Source: Clostridium weizhouense (GTDB taxonomy: Bacteria; Bacillota; Clostridia; Clostridiales; Clostridiaceae). From it: a stretch of DNA of 64,000 nt. Where the stretch lies: assembly GCF_019431045.1 (NCBI RefSeq), contig NZ_JAHXPT010000014.1, positions 1 to 64,000 on the forward strand. The letters run 5' to 3'. How positions within the stretch are numbered: the first letter of the stretch is position 1; each line of letters begins with the position of its first letter. The notes below the pieces were generated by a model that did no database searches, had not been told where the DNA came from, and was given only the letters and a program-made list of their open reading frames with translations. Made by a program: the position numbers and the translations under genes. Below, one piece after another: positions 56,162 through 64,000 of the stretch.

Positions 56162-56249
56162 TACCAATAATTATATTGTATACTTCATTTATTTATACTG
56201 TATACGTTTTTTGCTTTTATTGTATACATTATTTATTTATATGATATAC
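56157..56249. promoter_or_regulatory. Phased GTATAC operator array
   Basis: Five palindromic GTATAC-like units occur: GTATATAC at 56157-56164, GTATAC at 56178-56183, 56200-56205 and 56222-56227, and GATATAC at 56243-56249. Units 2 to 5 repeat at exactly 22 bp, about two helical turns. The spacer ATTTATTTATA recurs in two repeats. The array ends at the -35 region of the transketolase promoter. No regulator is identified. Confidence 0.6.
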
Positions 56250-56543
56250 TTTTTATTTTAAAAATTATAGAAATAATTAATATATGCCATGAATAAATGG
56301 TTCATGGCATATACAGCTTAGAAACTGTCTTAAAAATATATTTTACATTTAAGAATTTTCTATTCATTAAGTTTTAAATAAATATTGATATTATGCACAT
56401 GAAAATAAACTCCTCTATCCATATAGTTTATATTACACTATCAAGATTATTTTAAATTATAGTTTATGTATCGTTGACAGTCTCTTTATTATATAGATTA
56501 ATAGTTATTTATTTAAATAGGATTTAACATTAAGGGTTTATTA

Positions 56544-56691
56544 AGGCACATTCAAAAAATAATAGATCAATAAGCTCGTCTATTTTGCATCAGCAAATTT
56601 AGTTAATAGCTCACTATTATCTGAATTTATTTCCTTGTCTGACACAGAATATACAATTCCTCTTTGGTTTATTATTTTATTTCATGTGTCT
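56544..56691 (+). repeat. Family 2 palindromic repeat, copy 3
   Basis: A 148-bp copy, colinear with 46191-46349: AGGCACATTC end, ATTTTGCATCA / TGACACAGAAT inner arms, an AATAGCTCACTATT centre and an ATGTGTCT end. It ends 2 nt from the stop codon of the PTS IID gene, the same placement as copy 2 has at uvrB. The region 56250-56543 shows no gene. Confidence 0.85.
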
Positions 56692-56693
56692 CA

Positions 56694-57551
56694 TTAGAAT
56701 ATACCTAAGGCTCCTAAAATTGCTCCAGCAGCTATAAGTATACCCATTATTTTAATTGGAGAAACCCCTTTTTTAACCATTTGTAATACAATTACCGTTA
56801 AAACAAAAGGAATTAATCCTGGCATTAATTTATCTAAAAGGTCTGTTTGCAAACTAAAATCAACTTCTCCCATTTTAAAGCTTATATTAGTTTGTAAATT
56901 AACAAATCTACCAACAAGACCACCCATTACAAGAGTACCAAGTACAGATGCAGTTTCAATTACTTTATTTATTTTTCCACCTTGTAATATTTGTTCTACA
57001 GCTTTTTTACCAAGGTTATAACCACTCATCCATAGAGTAAATGACATACCACCCATTATAGCCAATTGTGATATTAAAAATATTATCGGTCCAGCAATAT
57101 TTTTTGTATTAGTAATACCTATACATATTGCAAGTAAAATAGGTGTAATAATCCCTTGCGTTAATGTATCTCCAACACCTGCTAAAGGTCCCATTAATCC
57201 TGTTTTTATCGCGTTAAATCCTTCATCACTTATTGGCTTACCATTAGCTTTTTCCTCTTCCATAGCTATAGTTATACCATGAATTACAGATCCACAAATA
57301 GGTTCAGTATTAAAGAATGCTAAATGTCTTTGTACTGCTGATTTTCTATCCTCTTTATCTTTATATAACTTCTTTACTATTGGTAACATTGAATGTGCAA
57401 AAGCAGTAGCTTGCATTCTTTCATAATTATAATTTGATTGTGCAAACATAAACCATCTAATCCAAGATTTTATTACATCTTTTTTACTTAAAGATTTAAC
57501 CTCATTATCTTCAACTGGCTTATTTGTAGGCATAACATTTAATTCTGACAT
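56694..57551 (-). CDS. Mannose-family PTS, IID component
   Basis: Membrane component of 285 aa. The family segment LSKKDVIKSWIRWFMFAQSNYNYERMQ opens the domain, and GLMGPLAGVGDTLTQG is the conserved IID core; several membrane helices and a final C-terminal helix follow. With IIC it forms the sugar channel and transporter. It is the last gene of the PTS operon (IIA-IIB-IIC-IID). No linked catabolic gene identifies the sugar. Confidence 0.93.
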   Translation of the reverse strand: MSELNVMPTNKPVEDNEVKSLSKKDVIKSWIRWFMFAQSNYNYERMQATAFAHSMLPIVKKLYKDKEDRKSAVQRHLAFFNTEPICGSVIHGITIAMEEEKANGKPISDEGFNAIKTGLMGPLAGVGDTLTQGIITPILLAICIGITNTKNIAGPIIFLISQLAIMGGMSFTLWMSGYNLGKKAVEQILQGGKINKVIETASVLGTLVMGGLVGRFVNLQTNISFKMGEVDFSLQTDLLDKLMPGLIPFVLTVIVLQMVKKGVSPIKIMGILIAAGAILGALGIF

Positions 57552-57576
57552 ATATACTTCCTCCTCTCAAACCCCT

Positions 57577-58335
57577 TTATGTATTAGAAGTAGAATTACT
57601 ATTTTTTATAGAAGTTACAGTTAACGCGATTACCATTCCTACTATAGATATAATAACTATATCTAGTTTAAAGCAAACTGACATTATAATTCCTAATACA
57701 AAGAATGGCATTGTAAATGAGTTCCCTATTAATTTTAAGTTCATTGCAATACCTAATGCTGGTAACATTGCACCTATTACATTAAATACATGTAATACAT
57801 TAGGACTTAAAACTTCTAACATTCCTGATACAGCATTTGGCCCATAGTATACAACTAACGCTGCTGGAATGAAACTTAGTAAGAAAAGTGCTATTTGCGG
57901 TGGTATTACATTTATAAATCCAACAGCATCAATATTTCCTTTTTCAACTTCTCTATCTGCCCAGTGAACAAAGAATGAATTAATTGTCATCTTTCCTATC
58001 CATAGAATTGTTGCAATAGTACCAAGTGGAACTGCTATTGCCATTGCAGTTTCAATATCTAAATTTGAAATTAATGCAAGTGCGGTACCAACATATCCTG
58101 CAAAAGCAGGATCACCCATTTGAGCACCACCTGCTGATATAAATCCTAAATAAATAACATTTATACCTGCTCCTATTAGTGCACCTTCCAGAGGTTGTCC
58201 TAATATTATCCCTGTTATAAATCCAGCTACTAAAGGCCTATTAAATGTGAAAAATCCTGCATAAGTAAACCATGGACTCCATGAAATATAATAGAAAAAT
58301 CCTATTAATACAGCTTGTAAAATTGTAACATTCAT
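57577..58335 (-). CDS. Mannose-family PTS, IIC component
   Basis: Integral membrane protein of 252 aa with the typical IIC pattern (FNRPLVAGFITGIILGQPLEGALIGAGINVIYLGFISAGG, then DPAFAGYVGTALAL). About seven membrane segments. It ends 25 nt before IID and is preceded by an intercistronic hairpin after IIB. Confidence 0.93.
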   Translation of the reverse strand: MNVTILQAVLIGFFYYISWSPWFTYAGFFTFNRPLVAGFITGIILGQPLEGALIGAGINVIYLGFISAGGAQMGDPAFAGYVGTALALISNLDIETAMAIAVPLGTIATILWIGKMTINSFFVHWADREVEKGNIDAVGFINVIPPQIALFLLSFIPAALVVYYGPNAVSGMLEVLSPNVLHVFNVIGAMLPALGIAMNLKLIGNSFTMPFFVLGIIMSVCFKLDIVIISIVGMVIALTVTSIKNSNSTSNT

Positions 58336-58385
58336 ATCTTTTCCTCCTATTTATAGTTAAGATTTATTATTAATACGTTTACATA

Positions 58386-58429
58386 AGATTGAAATTATTT
58401 AACTATCTAATCTAGGATAAATTCAATCT
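58386..58429 (-). repeat. Intercistronic inverted repeat between PTS IIB and IIC
   Basis: AGATTGAA and TTCAATCT (58386-58393 and 58422-58429) form the base of a hairpin in the only long gap of the operon (105 nt). No T-tract follows. It could be an mRNA processing or stability site separating soluble and membrane component messages. Confidence 0.45.
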
Positions 58430-58440
58430 AAGTATTTGTA

Positions 58441-58911
58441 TTATAGTTTATCTAGTGAAATTTGCTTTGCATCAGGGACAATTTGTACATAAACATTTAC
58501 ACCAAGTTCCATAAGTTCTTTAAATGCACATTTTTCTTCTTCTGAAACTGAAATATTTTTATAGAATTGTTTTCTTCCTTGTTTTGCGCCCATTCCTCCA
58601 AGATTTAATTTTTTTATTCCTACTCCAGCTTTTACAAGACTAAGAATAGGCATTGGAGTCTTAACTAAGACTATTATTCTTTCTCCATCATCATCTTTAT
58701 TTAAAGCATTAATAGCATCATTTACTCCATATATTTCAACTTTAATTGAAGATGGAGCTGCTGATTTTAAAACCATTTCCATAAATGGATCTTTTGCTAC
58801 TGCATCATCTATCACTATTATTTTAGTTGCCTTTGTTATTTTAGACCAAGCTGTTGCTACTTGACCATGTATTAATCTATCATCTATTCTTGTTAAAACT
58901 ATATTTAACAT
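58441..58911 (-). CDS. Mannose-family PTS, IIB component
   Basis: Soluble phosphocarrier of 156 aa. The phosphorylation site is the His in RIDDRLIHGQVATAW (His15), which takes phosphate from IIA and passes it to the incoming sugar. LGGMGAKQGRKQFYKNISVSEEE is the conserved C-terminal region. It follows IIA by 16 nt; IIA and IIB are separate proteins here, not fused. Confidence 0.94.
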   Translation of the reverse strand: MLNIVLTRIDDRLIHGQVATAWSKITKATKIIVIDDAVAKDPFMEMVLKSAAPSSIKVEIYGVNDAINALNKDDDGERIIVLVKTPMPILSLVKAGVGIKKLNLGGMGAKQGRKQFYKNISVSEEEKCAFKELMELGVNVYVQIVPDAKQISLDKL

Positions 58912-58927
58912 ATTTACCCACTCCTTT

Positions 58928-59353
58928 TTACCTACTTGATTGTTGTAATAATTTCATTTCCTTAAATAATTCTTTAATCCCTGTTAATCCAGTTTCAATA
59001 CAATGATTAGCTAAATCATCTAATTCATAAATTTCTCTCATTGTAATTGCTTCAAGTAACATTGGTAAATTAATACCTGTTATACATCTAAATTTAATAT
59101 CTAGTAGCTTACCTGAATTTAGAGCAACTACATTATACGGACTTCCTCCCATTAGATCTACTAATACTAAAACTCCATCGCCATCTTCTAAAGTTTCAAT
59201 AGATTCCTTAACCTTATAACCTAACATTTCAACACTATCTCCATGTTGAAGTCCTAAAGTTAAAATTTTCTCTTGTTTTCCTACAATAAGTTCTGCACTC
59301 TTTAATATTTCTTCCGAAAATTTTCCATGAGTCACCAATAAAATCCCTACCAT
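58928..59353 (-). CDS. Mannose-family PTS, IIA component
   Basis: Soluble phosphocarrier of 141 aa. The phospho-acceptor is the His in ILLVTHGKFSEE (His9), fed by HPr. VLVLVDLMGGSPYNVVAL is the conserved loop. It is the first gene of the operon, with AGGAGGTGA before the ATG and a sigma-54 promoter 45 nt upstream. Confidence 0.94.
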   Translation of the reverse strand: MVGILLVTHGKFSEEILKSAELIVGKQEKILTLGLQHGDSVEMLGYKVKESIETLEDGDGVLVLVDLMGGSPYNVVALNSGKLLDIKFRCITGINLPMLLEAITMREIYELDDLANHCIETGLTGIKELFKEMKLLQQSSR

Positions 59354-59394
59354 TATGCCTTCACCTCCTTGGCCTTTCTTATACTTATTTTATT

Positions 59395-59412
59395 AAGCAA
59401 GTTCCTTGCCAA
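59395..59412 (-). promoter_or_regulatory. Sigma-54 promoter of the PTS operon
   Basis: TGGCAAGGAACTTGCT on the minus strand matches the -24/-12 consensus, with GG and GC 10 nt apart. The transcript would start near 59386. The gene immediately upstream encodes a LevR-type sigma-54 activator. Confidence 0.9.
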
Positions 59413-59580
59413 ATAATTAATATAATGTGTCTCATAAAAGATATTTTATAATAAATATATACCTAAACCCAATATTTTCAATACGCTCCAAGGAAAACAT
59501 AAATTGATTTATAAATAAAAAAGTTTTTAAATATTAAAATATAATTAATTATATATATTTTTTTATTTATAAATATAATA

Positions 59581-59613
59581 TGTGTATTAAATGTGTATTT
59601 AACGTGTATTAAA
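59581..59613. promoter_or_regulatory. Tandem 11-bp repeats, putative LevR-type activator sites
   Basis: Three contiguous 11-bp units occur: TGTGTATTAAA (59581), TGTGTATTTAA (59592) and CGTGTATTAAA (59603). A fourth, inverted copy (TGTGTATTT on the minus strand) is at 59627-59635. They lie about 170-230 bp upstream of the sigma-54 promoter, a normal distance for enhancer sites, and the period is about one helical turn. Binding by the LevR-type protein is inferred. Confidence 0.6.
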
Positions 59614-59645
59614 AAAACTAAATGCAAATACACATTTAGTTTTTA
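59612..59645 (-). terminator. Terminator of the levR-type gene
   Basis: AAAAACTAAATG and CATTTAGTTTTT pair perfectly, and TTTTTTTAATAC continues on the minus strand. It lies 126 nt after the regulator's stop and partly shares DNA with the tandem 11-bp repeat. Confidence 0.75.
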
Positions 59646-59770
59646 TCCATCTAAAGTATTCAATTGTTATAATACAACTTAAGCAATTATTAATATTAAA
59701 ATGTCATTGTAATTTGTTCTATATACTACAATAACTAATTTTACTTTAAAATATAAAATTAATATAATAC

Positions 59771-62443
59771 TTATATTTCTATTATGTTAAAGCTAATATC
59801 AATCATTTCTACTATGTAAGCTAGTTCTGAATCTGGAATTAAAATTCCAAACACTTCCTCAACTAATTCAAAATTATTTTTTACAATATTAAAAAGCTTA
59901 CTTTTACTAATTTTTATTGTTAAAAACTTTTTATAAGGTAATGATTCATTTCTTATAACTCTTTCTATCATACATGAACAGTGAAATAAAAATTTTATAT
60001 ATAAACTATCATCAATTTTATTGTTACATTCCTTAGCTATCTTTTCTAAAACTTGATTTAATATTTCTGATGCCTTTTGCACATTTAAAAATGTAAGTGC
60101 TTCTTCTAATATTTTTATAATGTGTTTTTTCCAATTTATATTTTTATATTTAACTCCAAGTCTTAGATTATCTGAACTTATTTTTTCTGTATTTACTTTT
60201 ACTCTTTCTCCAATTAATGAACTTACACTTTCTATATTATCCACTAACATATCCATACCTATGTTAGAAGTCATAGCTTTTCTTGCAGCTTCAATAACCA
60301 TTGGTGTACTAACCATTTTTATTGTTCTTGTTTCTATTCCTGTTTTTTCTGTAATTATATCTCCAAATGTAGTTAAAGAGCCCATATCGACTAATAATAA
60401 AATTCCACTTCCCTTATCTATTTTACGAGCTATATTGATAGCTCTTTCTAAAGTAACCTCAACCTTTTCTTCTAAAGGCATGTCTAATGCGTGTAAACAC
60501 TCATATCCTAAAAGTGTTTTTGCTACCTCAACCATATTAGTTGCAGTTCCATATCCATGTGCAATAACTAAAACTTGAATATTTCCATGCTCTTTTTTAG
60601 TATTTACAGAGTGTAATAACATGGTTATAAATGCTAATTCATCATTAGGTATTTTTACAAAAAATTTATCTTCAATTTTAGATTTTATTAATGATGCAAC
60701 ATAATATTCTTGAGCATAATTTTTATAATTATCTTCAGATTTTGGATATATAACTAAATTCCCTGTTCTTAATCTTTCCAAAAGTGTTTCTACATGTAAC
60801 GCCAAACTATATATTAATTTTGTATCTATATTGTTAATACAAAAATCTTTATTTTCTATAAAAGACTCCTTAATAATATTAACAATTTCAGGAGTTACTA
60901 TTTTTGATAATACTTCTTTATCCAGTCTTAAATCTTCAGATTTTTCTATAGATGATGAATTATTAAATCTATATTGAATCTGATTAACTATATTTTCCCT
61001 AATTTGTCTTACAGATAATCCATCTGCATAGAATTTTTGAGCTTTTTGTAACATTAAATCATAAAAATCTTCTTCTGTATTATTATTTTCATAAACTAAT
61101 AAACTATTTAAATTATTTTCTAATTCTTCACTTTGACCATTAAATGTTATTGACTCAAAATCGTTTAAATTAAAATATTTACTTAATTCTTGTCTTTTAT
61201 CTTCAATTGCAAATAATCCTTCTTTGAACCTTTGAGAAAGTTGAGATAATTTTACATAAACATATTCATGTTCTTCTGTAATATATTCAACAAATGCATT
61301 TGCACAAATAAGTTGAATATCATTCTTTAACTGTCCTATATTGCCTGGACATTTGTAAAGTAATAATACTTTTAATACTTCTTTTGATACCTTTAATGGA
61401 GCCTTAATTTTTATAGATTCATTTTTAAAAAATTGACAAATAAGTTCCATACGCTCTTTTAAAGAACGTTTATCTAAACTTGGAAGACTAATTGTTACTG
61501 GAATTCTTCTTAAAAATGTGCCTAAAATAGACGACTTTGGATCTTCTGTTGTCGCAGCTATAAATAGTATGTTAGCTTTTCTTGTATTTTCAGATTCCCC
61601 TAATCTTCTATAGCTTCCTCTATCCATTAATGAAAATAGCATTTCCTGTCCTTCTGGCGATAAACGATGCACTTCATCTAAGAATAATATTCCTCCATCA
61701 GCCTGATCTACTAATCCTTTTTTTTCAGAGCTTGCCCCAGTAAATGCACCTTTTACATGTCCAAATAAATGTGATAGTAAAAGCTGAGAATTTTCTGCAT
61801 AATCGGCACAATTAAATATGATATATGGAGAATCTTTTGTAAGCTTTCCTGCTTCTATTGCATATATGTACATAGCTTCAGCAAAAGTAGTTTTTCCAAC
61901 ACCCGTTGGACCTATTAATAGTGTATGTAATCCATTAGGTGGGTATAGTATGGTTGCTTTTGCTTGTTTAATTTGTGATTTTAATGAATCTTCGCTACCA
62001 ATTATACTTTTAAATATAGTTTTTTTATAATTAGAAACTTTCTCTTTGTTTTTTTCCAATTCTTCATTACTTTTTATATCTTTATTTTCTTTGATTTCCT
62101 TTATGTTCACTTCTTTTATTAACATTTTGTGCAAATCACTATATTGAGTTATTACTGGTTCTCTTATAGTTATACCAAACTTTAATTCCAAACAAACCTT
62201 ATCTAGATATAATACAGGTTTACCCTGAATTTTAACTGCCATTCCTTCAGTTACAAGACAATTCAACTCCTTACTAACATTATTTCTAGATATACTTAAT
62301 TCTTTAGCAATATAACTAGCTTCAAATCCTATTTTTTTATCAAAATCTTTATAAAAATCTATTGTTTTAGTAAGATTCTTTAATTTTTCATATACACGTT
62401 CTTTTCTATTTAATTTATTCTTTGGTCCATAATTATCAAACAC
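59771..62443 (-). CDS. levR: LevR-type sigma-54 activator with PRD and PTS IIA domains
   Basis: Regulator of 890 aa. An N-terminal helix-turn-helix (about 35-75, ASYIAKELSISRNNVSKELNCL) precedes the AAA+ domain with Walker A GPTGVGKT at 178-185 and the sigma-54 contact GAFTGA at 232-237. Then come a PRD (about 460-560), a mannose-type EIIA domain with the phosphorylatable His in VIAHGYGTATNM, and a second PRD at the C-terminus. In LevR proteins HPr and EIIB phosphorylate these domains to couple activity to sugar transport. It lies directly upstream of a mannose-family PTS with a sigma-54 promoter, its evident target. Confidence 0.93.
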   Translation of the reverse strand: MFDNYGPKNKLNRKERVYEKLKNLTKTIDFYKDFDKKIGFEASYIAKELSISRNNVSKELNCLVTEGMAVKIQGKPVLYLDKVCLELKFGITIREPVITQYSDLHKMLIKEVNIKEIKENKDIKSNEELEKNKEKVSNYKKTIFKSIIGSEDSLKSQIKQAKATILYPPNGLHTLLIGPTGVGKTTFAEAMYIYAIEAGKLTKDSPYIIFNCADYAENSQLLLSHLFGHVKGAFTGASSEKKGLVDQADGGILFLDEVHRLSPEGQEMLFSLMDRGSYRRLGESENTRKANILFIAATTEDPKSSILGTFLRRIPVTISLPSLDKRSLKERMELICQFFKNESIKIKAPLKVSKEVLKVLLLYKCPGNIGQLKNDIQLICANAFVEYITEEHEYVYVKLSQLSQRFKEGLFAIEDKRQELSKYFNLNDFESITFNGQSEELENNLNSLLVYENNNTEEDFYDLMLQKAQKFYADGLSVRQIRENIVNQIQYRFNNSSSIEKSEDLRLDKEVLSKIVTPEIVNIIKESFIENKDFCINNIDTKLIYSLALHVETLLERLRTGNLVIYPKSEDNYKNYAQEYYVASLIKSKIEDKFFVKIPNDELAFITMLLHSVNTKKEHGNIQVLVIAHGYGTATNMVEVAKTLLGYECLHALDMPLEEKVEVTLERAINIARKIDKGSGILLLVDMGSLTTFGDIITEKTGIETRTIKMVSTPMVIEAARKAMTSNIGMDMLVDNIESVSSLIGERVKVNTEKISSDNLRLGVKYKNINWKKHIIKILEEALTFLNVQKASEILNQVLEKIAKECNNKIDDSLYIKFLFHCSCMIERVIRNESLPYKKFLTIKISKSKLFNIVKNNFELVEEVFGILIPDSELAYIVEMIDISFNIIEI

Positions 62444-62630
62444 TGCTACATCTCCTTTTTACTATAATTTATATTTAAATAATATAAATTATTAGATAAC
62501 GTTTTCTTGAGTTTGAATAAAAGGAATTTTCCCCATCTATATCAAATTTATTCTAAAATAAAAGACACCCCCCTAGTTTATGCCCTTTTACTATAGAAAG
62601 TGTCTTAGTTTATATCATTTGAATATTATT

Positions 62631-62657
62631 AAAAGGATAGATTGTCTCTATCCTTTT
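62631..62657 (-). terminator. Terminator of mazEF
   Basis: AAAAGGATAGA pairs with TCTATCCTTTT immediately after the mazF stop, with TTTTAATAATATT following on the minus strand. A second, looser hairpin (TAAGACAC with GTGTCTTT, then TATTTTAG) lies at 62563-62608. Confidence 0.82.
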
Positions 62658-63011
62658 TTAAGTTAAATTCAGACTTAAAGCTAATGATTTATCAACCTTT
62701 TTCATATCAACATCTGTCATATGTCCTATTTTCTCTTTTAGTCTTCTTTTGTCTAAAGTCCTTATTTGTTCTAATAATACAACCGAATCTCTATTTAACC
62801 CATATTCCTCTGACGAAATTTCAACATGAGTTGGTAATTTCGCTTTATTAATTTGAGATGTTATTGCTGCCACAATAACTGTAGGACTATATCTATTTCC
62901 TATATCATTTTGTATTATAATTACGGGACGTATCCCTCCTTGTTCTGATCCTATAACAGGACTTAAATCTGCATAAAATATATCTCCTCTTTTTACTACC
63001 ATAGTTGCCAT
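62658..63011 (-). CDS. mazF: MazF/PemK-type endoribonuclease toxin (EndoA)
   Basis: Sequence-specific mRNA interferase of 117 aa. The N-terminal [31 protein letters not shown] and the segment [24 protein letters not shown] are diagnostic of the EndoA/NdoA branch, including the catalytic Arg in RPV and Thr in AITSQ. It follows its antitoxin by 8 nt. In Bacillus and clostridia this pair normally lies next to alr. Confidence 0.94.
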   Translation of the reverse strand: MATMVVKRGDIFYADLSPVIGSEQGGIRPVIIIQNDIGNRYSPTVIVAAITSQINKAKLPTHVEISSEEYGLNRDSVVLLEQIRTLDKRRLKEKIGHMTDVDMKKVDKSLALSLNLT

Positions 63012-63019
63012 TTAAATAA

Positions 63020-63262
63020 TCACACTCCGCAAAGCCATGTCTCATACTCATTAAAATCATTTAATAGCTTTTCAAACCCAACCATAGAAAGTTCTAAATT
63101 AATTTCAGCCATCTCTTTATAACCATTTATCATCCAGTTTTCAAGATCTGCTGAATTTTCCTTATCAATATATACTATTACTGAATCGTCTATAAATTCA
63201 CTACTTTTTTCATTTTTAATTTCTTTTTTATTATTTATTTTTTTACTTTCAAAACACGACAT
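63020..63262 (-). CDS. mazE: MazE-like antitoxin (EndoAI type)
   Basis: An 80-residue protein. The C-terminal part (ENWMINGYKEMAEINLELSM ... NEYETWLCGV) matches the toxin-binding tail of clostridial EndoAI antitoxins. The N-terminal 30 residues are Lys/Asn-rich, and the ribbon-helix-helix is less obvious than usual. GGAGGCG precedes the ATG. It is encoded upstream of mazF in the standard antitoxin-first order. Confidence 0.85.
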   Translation of the reverse strand: MSCFESKKINNKKEIKNEKSSEFIDDSVIVYIDKENSADLENWMINGYKEMAEINLELSMVGFEKLLNDFNEYETWLCGV

Positions 63263-63303
63263 AATTTCGCCTCCATAGTAATAAACGTCCTATGTATATA
63301 CTT

Positions 63304-63333
63304 ATTATATTGCAAATTATGTCAATATGTCAA
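63304..63333 (-). promoter_or_regulatory. Promoter of mazEF
   Basis: TTGACA (63333-63328) and TATAAT (63309-63304) are 18 nt apart on the minus strand, with a second TTGACA at 63325-63320 inside the spacer. This gives mazEF its own promoter about 40 nt upstream of the start. Confidence 0.65.
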
Positions 63334-63593
63334 AGCTTTTGTCCTTTTTCGGTAATATTATATATTTTTTTGTTTTCTGGCTTTTTAAAGCTTAATCTAA
63401 TTCAGTATTAATTCATTTTATACTCTATTATTTTAACAAATAATAATCATAAGATTTTATTTTTAATGGATTTTCATCCATGATTGTTATATGTATCTTT
63501 AGATGTTCTCAGGTTGTTGTATACTATTTTTTAATGTTAATCATGGCCTAATAATTTATTTTTTTATTTATAATTAAAGAGCTAAATATAGTA
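63334..63593. other. Gap between mazEF and the gerS-like gene, no alr
   Basis: No reading frame with coding character was found on either strand in this stretch. In related clostridia an alanine racemase gene occupies this position. No alr remnant is recognisable. Confidence 0.45.
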
Positions 63594-63613
63594 GGTGCAA
63601 TATAATTTGCACC
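63594..63613 (-). terminator. Putative terminator of the gerS-like gene
   Basis: GGTGCAA and TTGCACC form a perfect 7-bp stem with a 6-nt loop. The flank on the minus strand is T-rich but broken (TACTATATTT). It lies about 130 nt after the stop codon. Confidence 0.5.
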
Positions 63614-63741
63614 TTGAGCATAAGCTTGTCTATCTATATTAGTTAATTTAAACGTTATCTTAAATAGAATTATAGATAAAATTTAAAATCCTAGCTCAAA
63701 CTATTTTAGTCTTTTTCATCATATATAAATATAAATAACAT

Positions 63742-63999
63742 TTAAAATAGTTCATCACTTAAATTCTTCTCTATTTTAAAATCTTTATATATTATTGTAA
63801 TTCTTTCCTTACCTTTATCATCAAATATCTTTAATAATATTGGAGATTTTGTCTTTTTATCAATATAAAACTTTCCTTTATTAAAATGCTTATTATTAAG
63901 GTTATATTCTAAATCAACCTCTAAATAGTTGCCATCCCCCCATTCCTTAGTGCCCTCTTTTATATCTTCTGATAACTTATTTGATAATATATTATCTAC
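63742..63999 (-). CDS. GerS-like germination lipoprotein, C-terminal part (partial)
   Basis: The last 85 codons of a gene entering from the right edge; the frame is 63999-63742 with TAA at 63744-63742. The peptide includes GKFYIDKKTKSPILLKIFDD and ends near LSDELF, which resembles the C-terminus of clostridial GerS and related LolA-fold lipoproteins (pattern K-T-x-x-P-I-L-L-K-x-x-D). Position near mazEF agrees with the gerS-alr-mazE-mazF order in C. difficile. Identification is from pattern and context. Confidence 0.6.
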   Translation of the reverse strand, partial: VDNILSNKLSEDIKEGTKEWGDGNYLEVDLEYNLNNKHFNKGKFYIDKKTKSPILLKIFDDKGKERITIIYKDFKIEKNLSDELF

Positions 64000-64000
64000 T

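Noticed and set aside
56157-56249. CRISPR array
   Set aside because: The 22-bp periodicity comes from 6-bp palindromes in AT-rich DNA next to a promoter. Repeat and spacer lengths are wrong and no cas genes are present.
1-64000. rRNA, tRNA, prophage, full insertion sequences
   Set aside because: No conserved rRNA or tRNA sequences, transposase, integrase or phage structural genes are visible; the mobile-looking DNA is limited to short non-coding repeats.

Overview
The window comes from a low-GC, Gram-positive, anaerobic spore-former, most likely Clostridium sensu stricto. The base composition is very AT-rich and nearly all genes lie on the minus strand. Synteny blocks typical of Clostridium and Bacillus are present: pfkA-pyk-dnaE, rapZ-yvcK-whiA, murB-uvrC, and ftsEX-ctpB-minJ-uvrB-uvrA. 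The right edge carries a GerS-like germination lipoprotein gene. The species cannot be settled from the sequence alone. Directions below follow transcription, so on the minus strand coordinates fall.

0-6 kb: the first codons of an NfnA-like flavoprotein gene, then a butanediol/acetoin dehydrogenase gene with a clear sigma-54 promoter. Its probable activator AcoR is encoded upstream, with three putative binding sites in between. A flavodoxin-like protein and a chemotaxis receptor follow. 6.6-10.3 kb: a methionine-to-cysteine operon (yrrT, mccB, luxS, mccA) behind a T-box leader with a UGC (Cys) specifier. 10.5-15 kb: a three-subunit molybdenum hydroxylase of the xanthine dehydrogenase family. 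Upstream of it is a gene that fuses a degenerate MobA/MocA-like domain to a ModE-like DNA-binding domain.

15.3-21.6 kb: a pentitol (xylitol or arabitol) module with a polyol dehydrogenase, xylulokinase, split transketolase and ROK regulator. No transporter gene is present. 21.6-28 kb: small genes of unknown function, an HTH protein (the only clear plus-strand gene), rlmD, a DUF1540 protein, pyk and pfkA. 28-43 kb: housekeeping genes dnaE, whiA, yvcK, rapZ, murB and uvrC, then an FHA-FtsW-PBP cassette. 43-54 kb: uvrA, uvrB behind an SOS box, minJ-like, ctpB, ftsX, ftsE and a YitT-family gene.

54-64 kb: a second split transketolase whose promoter carries a phased GTATAC array, then a mannose-family PTS with its LevR-type sigma-54 activator. 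A second sigma-54 promoter and a tandem 11-bp repeat lie in front of the PTS genes. The right end holds mazEF and the partial gerS-like gene, without the alr expected between them.

The most unusual content is intergenic. Three families of short, palindromic, non-coding repeats recur: family 1 at 20.1, 25.3, 32.0 and 53.8 kb; family 2 at 32.2, 46.2 and 56.5 kb plus 38-bp derivatives at 39.7 and 43.0 kb; family 3 twice, flanking a small gene at 32.7-33.0 kb. They look like miniature mobile elements that have come to occupy operon ends and leaders. Other points of interest are a probable ATT start codon for uvrC and an orphan terminator that suggests a small RNA.
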